In this document: piece after piece, positions 58,801-64,000 of the stretch | Numbering within the stretch: the stretch's first letter is position 1 | Layout of the letters: every line of letters begins with the position of its first letter | From: Candidatus Methylopumilus turicensis | Lineage (GTDB): Bacteria > Pseudomonadota > Gammaproteobacteria > Burkholderiales > Methylophilaceae | Direction: 5' to 3' | DNA length: 64,000 bases | Assembly: GCF_000953015.1 (NCBI RefSeq) | Contig: NZ_LN794158.1 | Span: 1,054,001 to 1,118,000, forward strand | Program-made: the position numbers and the translations under genes | Notes under the pieces: model-generated | The model's input: only the letters and a program-made list of their open reading frames with translations | Databases searched by the model: none | Told to the model about the DNA's origin: nothing

Positions 58801-59616
58801 ATGGCACTCATTGATACGCATTGCCATCTTGATGCTGCCGAATTCGATGCAGACCGTGAAAGCGTCATTCAAGAGGCGCTCAATAAGGGCATTAAGATGA
58901 TGGTGGTGCCAGCAGTTCATCGCAGCAATTTTGAAACCGTCACACAGCTTGCTCACTCGCATTCATGCTGTACACACGCATTGGGCATCCATCCTATGTA
59001 CGTGGCAAGCGCTCATCTGGACGATCTGGTCTATCTAAGGGAAACGATTGCCAAGCAAATAGAAAGCGGAAATCCCCCAGTTGCGGTGGGTGAAATTGGT
59101 CTGGATTTTTTTATTGCGGATTACGACCAAGCCTTGCAAGAACATTACTTGATAGAACAATTAAAAATCGCTAAGCACTATGACTTGCCGGTGATTTTGC
59201 ATGTGCGTCGCGCAATCGACGATATCTTAAAGCTCTTACGCCGATACAAAGTTCGTGGAGGCATTGCGCATGCTTTTAATGGCAGTCGTCAACAGGCGGA
59301 TGCTTTTATCGCGCTAGGATTTAAATTAGGCTTTGGCGGGACACTGACTTACCCTCGCGCGTTAAAAATTCGTGAGCTGGTTTCAACGCTCCCCTTAAGT
59401 GCAATTGTGTTAGAAACAGACGCGCCAGATATCCCACCAGAATGGCTCAAAAATGACAGGCGAAATACCCCGCATCAATTGTTAAATATTTCACAATTGA
59501 TCGCCTCGTTAAGGCAAATAAATCATGCGCAAGTGACTGAAATTACTACGAACAACGCATTGGAAATTTTGCCAAATTTAGCAAAGTTATTCACACGACC
59601 TCAAGTAATACATTAA
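58801..59616 (+). CDS. tatD: TatD-family hydrolase
   Basis: 271 residues with metal-binding DTHCHLDAAEFD at the N-terminus, GEIGLDFF, HVRRAIDD and ETDAPDIPPE. Metal-dependent 3'-5' DNase/deoxyribonuclease family; quality control of Tat substrates and DNA repair have been proposed. Directly follows ribD (9 bp). Confidence 0.94.
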   Translation: MALIDTHCHLDAAEFDADRESVIQEALNKGIKMMVVPAVHRSNFETVTQLAHSHSCCTHALGIHPMYVASAHLDDLVYLRETIAKQIESGNPPVAVGEIGLDFFIADYDQALQEHYLIEQLKIAKHYDLPVILHVRRAIDDILKLLRRYKVRGGIAHAFNGSRQQADAFIALGFKLGFGGTLTYPRALKIRELVSTLPLSAIVLETDAPDIPPEWLKNDRRNTPHQLLNISQLIASLRQINHAQVTEITTNNALEILPNLAKLFTRPQVIH

Positions 59617-59861
59617 GAATGCTTAAATCCCCATAAGAATCAATACGGGTCTAGCAACTTATTGTTTTATATAGATAAAATAGAAGATTAAAATTTAAGC
59701 GTTTTAAAAAAACCTTTATAAAATCATGAGTTAGACTTTCAACTCACAGGTATCCACAGTTTTATCCACAGTTTTTGTGGATAGGTTTTAGCTATTTTTA
59801 AGCGCAAAAAAAATGCAAGAAAAATATTTAAATAAATAATCAATATTTAAGGGAATTTCAC
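59617..59861. other. AT-rich gap with three DnaA-box-like sites
   Basis: 245 bp, AT-rich. At 59750-59758 GTATCCACA, at 59762-59770 TTATCCACA (perfect consensus), and at 59776-59784 CTATCCACA on the minus strand, i.e. three DnaA boxes within 35 bp. The SD AAGGGA of mtnA ends the gap. No dnaA, dnaN or parAB gene is near. Confidence 0.55.
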
Positions 59862-60962
59862 TTGAAAATAGATGAAAAATATTACCGTACCATTTGGCCA
59901 ACTCATGGTGCAGAAGCGCACAAAAATGATGCCATGTTGGCGGTTGAAATCATTGACCAAACCATGCTTCCACATCGCTTTGAAATTAAAGCAGTGCATT
60001 GTCTTGAAGAAATGGTCACGGCAATTAAAACCATGCAAGTGCGTGGTGCGCCTCTTATTGGTGCGGCAGCAGCTTATGGCATGGCACTTGCGGTGCAGTC
60101 TGATGCTAGCGATATTCACCTAGAAAAGTCTGCTCAGGCATTGCTGCTTAGTCGGCCTACCGCGGTAAATTTACGCTGGGCAGTGAACCGCATGCATCAA
60201 CACTTAGCTGCGCTTCCCTCAGAAGCCCGTCACAGCGCCGCTTGGCAAGAAGCGGCGCTGATTTGTGAGGAAGATGTGCAAATGAATCACGCGATTGGTC
60301 AGCATGGCTTAGCCCTCATACAATCGGCGCTCGCAAAAAGCAATAAAAACACCTTGAACATTCTCACTCACTGCAACGCTGGCTGGCTGGCCACGGTGGA
60401 CTGGGGCACCGCACTAGCGCCTGTTTATGCCGCCCATGATGCTGGGTTAAATGTGCACGTCTGGGTAGATGAAACTCGGCCGCGCAATCAAGGCGCAAGC
60501 CTAACGGCTTGGGAGCTTGGTCAACATGGTGTTCCGCATACCGTGATTAGTGATAATGCTGGCGGCCATTTGATGCAACATGGTCAGGTTGATATGGTCA
60601 TTGTTGGCGCTGACCGCGTCACCAGCACTGGCGATGTCTGTAACAAGATCGGGACTTATCTTAAAGCCTTGGCCGCTTTTGATAACCAGGTGCCTTTTTA
60701 TGCGGCGGTGCCTTCGCCTACCATCGACTGGACGATACAAGATGGACTTAGTGACATTGAAATTGAAATGCGGGATGCTGACGAAGTGAGTTATATGAGC
60801 GGCTTAGCAAGCGATGGCACAGTGCAATCCGTCCGTGTCACACCAGCGCATAGCCATGCACTTAACCCTGCTTTTGATGTCACGCCCGCCCGTTTCGTCA
60901 CTGGCATTATCACCGAGCGTGGCGTGACCACGCCAAGTAGGCTCAAACAACGATTTGAATAG
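59862..60962 (+). CDS. mtnA: S-methyl-5-thioribose-1-phosphate isomerase
   Basis: Converts methylthioribose-1-phosphate to methylthioribulose-1-phosphate in salvage of S-adenosylmethionine by-products. 366 residues starting at TTG 59862, supported by AAGGGA 7 nt upstream. Catalytic Cys171 in THCNAGWLATVD and Asp251 in VGADRVTSTGDV, with the QVRGAPLIGAAAAYG loop. A class II aldolase follows after 8 bp. Confidence 0.95.
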   Translation: MKIDEKYYRTIWPTHGAEAHKNDAMLAVEIIDQTMLPHRFEIKAVHCLEEMVTAIKTMQVRGAPLIGAAAAYGMALAVQSDASDIHLEKSAQALLLSRPTAVNLRWAVNRMHQHLAALPSEARHSAAWQEAALICEEDVQMNHAIGQHGLALIQSALAKSNKNTLNILTHCNAGWLATVDWGTALAPVYAAHDAGLNVHVWVDETRPRNQGASLTAWELGQHGVPHTVISDNAGGHLMQHGQVDMVIVGADRVTSTGDVCNKIGTYLKALAAFDNQVPFYAAVPSPTIDWTIQDGLSDIEIEMRDADEVSYMSGLASDGTVQSVRVTPAHSHALNPAFDVTPARFVTGIITERGVTTPSRLKQRFE

Positions 60963-60970
60963 AGAACATC

Positions 60971-61600
60971 ATGTCAAATGCATCACTTCTAGCAAGTGTA
61001 TTAGCCCTGCAAGCCCAAGGCCTGATGCAAGGCACATCGGGTAACGCGAGCGTGCGCCATGGCCATGGTTATTTAATTACACCTTCAGGCATGCCGATTG
61101 ATGAGATGCACGCTCACAATATGGTTGAAATGGACATGCAAGGAAAAGCAATAAGTGCGGGGAAACCTTCTTCAGAATGGCGCTTTCACCACGACATCTA
61201 TCAAGCAAGGCCGGAAGTAGGAGCCGTCATCCATACCCATTCGATGTTTGCGACCACAATCGCCTGTTTGCGAAAAGACATCCCACCGTTTCACTATATG
61301 ATTGCTGTCGCTGGTGGTGACACTATTCGCTGCGCGAACTATGCTCTGTTTGGCACACAAGCCTTATCAGACCATGCCATCGCCTCTCTAAAAGACCGTC
61401 GTGCTTGCTTATTGGCGAATCACGGCATGATTGCTGTCGGCAAAACCTTACAGCAAGCCATAGATGTCGCGGTAGAAGTAGAAACATTGTGCGAGCAATA
61501 TTGGCGGGCTTTGCAAATCGGCGAGCCACATCTTTTAAGTGCGCAAGAAATGCAGGCAGTGTTTGAACAATTTAAAGGCTATGGAAGCTGGGATCAATAA
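60971..61600 (+). CDS. Class II aldolase (probable methylthioribulose-phosphate/DHAP-shunt aldolase)
   Basis: 209 residues, zinc-dependent fuculose-1-phosphate-aldolase fold: TSGNASVRHG phosphate loop, Glu in SSEWRFHHDIY, zinc His pair IHTHSMFATT and third His in LLANHGMIAVG. Coupled to mtnA, it resembles the aldolase (ald2) of the DHAP shunt, which splits methylthioribulose-1-phosphate into DHAP and 2-methylthioacetaldehyde. A dehydratase role (MtnB, same superfamily) cannot be excluded from the sequence alone. Confidence 0.8.
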   Translation: MSNASLLASVLALQAQGLMQGTSGNASVRHGHGYLITPSGMPIDEMHAHNMVEMDMQGKAISAGKPSSEWRFHHDIYQARPEVGAVIHTHSMFATTIACLRKDIPPFHYMIAVAGGDTIRCANYALFGTQALSDHAIASLKDRRACLLANHGMIAVGKTLQQAIDVAVEVETLCEQYWRALQIGEPHLLSAQEMQAVFEQFKGYGSWDQ

Positions 61601-61828
61601 ATGCGCAAATTAAGCCTGACGTTAGTGGCCGGCCTATCTATCCTTTTATCTGCATGTCACGCGCAACCAAACACCGTGGTTGGCGCTAAAAAAGACGCAC
61701 ATGGGTGCATACCATCGGCAGGTTATCAATGGTGTGGAAAAGAAAATCAATGTGTTCGAAACTGGGAGTTGGCTGAGAAAAAAGGCTTGGCGAATAAACA
61801 AGCAGCATTTATTCAGTATTGTCAGTAA
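61601..61828 (+). CDS. Small lipoprotein with Cys-rich C-terminal motif
   Basis: 75 residues, starting at the ATG directly after the aldolase stop. Lipobox LLSAC (Cys near 19). The mature part reads AHGCIPSAGYQWCGKENQCVRNWELA...YC, a short disulfide-bonded domain common in periplasmic or secreted proteobacterial proteins; no known function. Its 3' end overlaps the convergent acyltransferase gene by 20 bp. Confidence 0.8.
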   Translation: MRKLSLTLVAGLSILLSACHAQPNTVVGAKKDAHGCIPSAGYQWCGKENQCVRNWELAEKKGLANKQAAFIQYCQ

Positions 61829-62987
61829 AAATAACGGGGCTGTTTGATGCGGCACTTAACTTAAACGGTGCTCGCTGTTCAAGTTCATTGGTATAAGCAG
61901 CTACGCCAAGGGACTCCCTACTTAAAAAATCCGCAATCGATTGTGCGAAGTCTGGATCGGCAATCTGATGAAAAGAGCAAGTCGCTTTGGGCTTAAATCC
62001 CCGCGCTAATTTATGCTCACCTTGCGCGCCTCCCTCAAAGTAACGGATGTTCTCCTCAATGCAAAATTCCTGCGCTTGATAATAACAAAGCTCGAAGTGC
62101 AAATTAGGGACATATTGCATGCATCCCCAATAGCGCCCATATAAGGTGTCTTGATCGTAAAAATTTAGCGCACTCGCAATTGGCACGCCATTAAGAGTGG
62201 CCATCACCAATAAAATATGTTCAGGCATGCGCATTGCAATGCTTTTAAAAAATGCTGCTGATAAATAGGGTGTCGAACGGTGCTCAAGGTAAGTATTGCG
62301 GTAGCATTGATAAAAAAAGTCCCACTCTTCCTCTTTAATATCAGGCCCTTTAATCCGCCGACAAATGACACCTGCGGCATTCACTTTTTTACGCTCTTGC
62401 CTTATTTTCTTTCGTTTTTCTTGTTGCAAGTGACCAAGAAACACATCAAAACTTCCAAAGCCTTCATTTTCCCATCGAAATTGGACACCGTGACGTTGCA
62501 TCCAGCCTGCTTGCTTGAGCAATGCCGCTGAATCTTGATCTGGAAACAAGATATGCACCGATGACAGCTGATGTTTGTGCATCACTTCTAGTAAGGCTTG
62601 CAACATAAGCGTTTGAATTGAAGCGGCGTTTGCAACATAAGCCACTAAAACACGTGCACTCGTGACAGGACTAAAAGGAATAGCGGCGATTAATTTTGGA
62701 TAGTAGTTTAAGCCATTGCGCTGATAAGCTTCGGCCCAAGACCAATCGAACACATACTCACCGTAAGAGTGTGACTTCACATACAAAGGCATTGCACCAA
62801 CGAGGCGGCCGTCGTCATGGACAAGCAATGGACAGGGTTGCCAGCCTGTGCCAGGTCCAACTGAGTTTGATGTTTCCAGTGCACTCAAAAAAGCATGGCT
62901 GAGCAGTGGCATACCCTCTGTGAGGGCATCCCAACTTGATGGGTCGATGCTTTGTATGCTATGTGCGATTTCTAGGGTTAAACTCAT
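61809..62987 (-). CDS. FemAB-like peptidoglycan/N-acyltransferase (DUF482)
   Basis: 392 residues from the ATG at 62987. MPLYVKSHSYGEYVFDWSWAEAYQRNGLNYYPKLIAAIPF is the DUF482/FemAB-like signature; the C-terminal half with KKIRQERKKVNAAGV and GRYWGCMQYVPNLHFELCYYQ forms the second GNAT domain. Family role suggested in peptidoglycan or cell-surface recognition; substrate not known. The gene overlaps the lipoprotein gene tail on the opposite strand. Confidence 0.86.
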   Translation of the reverse strand: MSLTLEIAHSIQSIDPSSWDALTEGMPLLSHAFLSALETSNSVGPGTGWQPCPLLVHDDGRLVGAMPLYVKSHSYGEYVFDWSWAEAYQRNGLNYYPKLIAAIPFSPVTSARVLVAYVANAASIQTLMLQALLEVMHKHQLSSVHILFPDQDSAALLKQAGWMQRHGVQFRWENEGFGSFDVFLGHLQQEKRKKIRQERKKVNAAGVICRRIKGPDIKEEEWDFFYQCYRNTYLEHRSTPYLSAAFFKSIAMRMPEHILLVMATLNGVPIASALNFYDQDTLYGRYWGCMQYVPNLHFELCYYQAQEFCIEENIRYFEGGAQGEHKLARGFKPKATCSFHQIADPDFAQSIADFLSRESLGVAAYTNELEQRAPFKLSAASNSPVIFTDNTE

Positions 62988-63071
62988 CTTTTGAGAATAC
63001 AATAGAAAACGAATAATTCAACAGGCTTTTTTGAAAAGAGACGCTCTCCTCATTCAAAAATGATCAACCAT

Positions 63072-64000
63072 ATGACGAAAAAAATAGTGTTATGTCTTTT
63101 ACTTAGCGCGCTGTCGGCATGCCAATTTCTGCCCAATACTGCTGAGCCGTTCCAGAGTATTGGCTCGCATCCAAAACTTCCTGAGCCTGACTTATCCATG
63201 ATTCCTACGGTCAATATTGCAAAGGCCTCTGAATGGCCAGAAGGCGTGATACCACGCGTCAAAGATGGCTTATCAATCAATCTTTATTCAAAAGCCTTGG
63301 TACATCCTCGTTGGCTTCATGTGCTACCCAATGGCGATGTATTAGTCGCACAAAGCAACAAACAAGCCGCTCAAAAGAGCAAAAGTTTAAAAGCCTTGGT
63401 CGCAGAATTCGTGATGAAGCGCGCCGGGGCTGGCACTTACAGCCCAGATAAAATAACGCTACTCAGAGATCAAGACCGTGACGGGGTCGCAGAATTATCG
63501 ACTGACTTTCTGAATGGCCTCCACTCCCCTTTTGGGATGGCACTGATAGGAAACGATTTATACGTGGCCAATACCAATGCCATCCTTCGTTTTCATTACG
63601 AAGCTGGCCAAACAAGCATTGATACAGCACAGTTTCCTCCAGAGAAAGTGATTGATCTGCCAGAAGGAGCGCTTAATCATCACTGGACTAAAAATATTAT
63701 CGCCTCACTCGATGGCACTAAGCTTTATGTCACGGTTGGCTCCAACAGCAATATTGGTGAAAATGGATTAGCCAATGAAATAGAGCGTGCCGCTATTTGG
63801 GAAGTCGATCTTAAAACCAAGCAAAAGAGAATCTTCGCTTCCGGCCTGAGAAATCCGAATGGCCTTGCTTGGCATCCAAGCACGGGGCAACTTTGGACAG
63901 TAGTCAACGAGCGTGATGAACTCGGTAATGATTTAGTGCCGGACTATCTCACCTCCGTGCATGAAGGTGACTTTTTTGGCTGGCCTTATGTTTATTATGG
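63072..64000 (+). CDS. Sorbosone-dehydrogenase-like lipoprotein (3' end outside window)
   Basis: Reading frame open to the window edge (about 310 residues). An N-terminal lipobox LSALSAC precedes a beta-propeller region: WLHVLPNGDVLVAQ, LRDQDRDGVAELS, LHSPFGMALIGNDLYVAN, RNPNGLAWHPSTGQLWTVVNERDELG. This is the PQQ-type sorbosone/glucose dehydrogenase family, periplasmic; the enzyme activity is not shown. An in-frame ATG at 63060 is an alternative start. Confidence 0.85.
   Translation, partial: MTKKIVLCLLLSALSACQFLPNTAEPFQSIGSHPKLPEPDLSMIPTVNIAKASEWPEGVIPRVKDGLSINLYSKALVHPRWLHVLPNGDVLVAQSNKQAAQKSKSLKALVAEFVMKRAGAGTYSPDKITLLRDQDRDGVAELSTDFLNGLHSPFGMALIGNDLYVANTNAILRFHYEAGQTSIDTAQFPPEKVIDLPEGALNHHWTKNIIASLDGTKLYVTVGSNSNIGENGLANEIERAAIWEVDLKTKQKRIFASGLRNPNGLAWHPSTGQLWTVVNERDELGNDLVPDYLTSVHEGDFFGWPYVYY

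Noticed and set aside
59750..59784. Chromosomal origin of replication
   Set aside because: Only three boxes, no dnaA, dnaN, gidA or parAB nearby; kept as a DnaA-site finding rather than an origin.

Overview
The window reads as chromosome of a betaproteobacterium, most likely of the Methylophilaceae (methylotroph) group. The grounds are the gene order of the rpoE-rseA-rseB-rseC-mucD-lepA-lepB-rnc-era-recO-pdxJ-acpS block, the betaproteobacterial small proteins DUF4845 and DUF1841, and a moderate GC content with an AT-rich flavour between genes. The family-level placement is inference; no methylotrophy gene lies in the window.

Region 1 (1-19.5 kb) is core housekeeping, almost all on the minus strand: tcdA (cut by the window edge), acpS, pdxJ, recO, era, rnc, DUF4845, lepB, lepA, then the sigma-E envelope-stress cluster (mucD, rseC, rseB, rseA, rpoE), a plus-strand nadB, DUF1841, nth and the complete rnfABCDGE electron-transport operon with a recognisable promoter. 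Region 2 (19.8-28.9 kb) holds dapA-bamC, a metallo-beta-lactamase-fold hydrolase, a small Ala-rich lipoprotein, a ribosomal oxygenase, slyD, an unassigned Rossmann-like protein, mutS and a small secreted protein.

Region 3 (29.0-37.7 kb) is a Tad/Flp pilus operon read leftward: flp pilin, cpaB/rcpC, cpaC/rcpA secretin, a small lipoprotein, tadZ, tadA, tadB, tadC, tadE, tadG. No prepilin peptidase and no tadD are in view. Region 4 (38.0-50.3 kb) is accessory. It has c-di-GMP genes (two HD-GYP proteins, one of them frameshifted, and a GGDEF protein), an NhaD antiporter followed by an unusual small island (two related winged-helix regulators around an Ala-rich coiled-coil protein) that ends in a decayed copy of the nhaD 3' region, an orphan TAXI-type binding protein, an arsenic resistance cluster (acr3, arsC, arsR and a Cys-rich membrane peptide), a HigB-toxin-like remnant, an exported methyltransferase, and a tRNA-Lys with a near-perfect promoter and a terminator.

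Region 5 (50.4-64 kb) returns to core metabolism: pgm, a YcaO-family protein, a REP-like repeat patch, a phosphomannomutase/phosphoglucomutase, iscX, glyA-nrdR-ribD-tatD, a DnaA-box-like cluster, mtnA with a class II aldolase (a probable methylthioribose salvage pair), a small lipoprotein, a FemAB-like acyltransferase and a sorbosone-dehydrogenase-like lipoprotein cut by the window end.

The points most worth a second look are the wHTH/coiled-coil island with its nhaD fragment, the mtnA-aldolase pair, the DnaA-box cluster, the exported methyltransferase, the Cys-rich peptide beside the ars genes, and the sensor gene that combines a pentanucleotide repeat upstream with a homopolymer frameshift inside.
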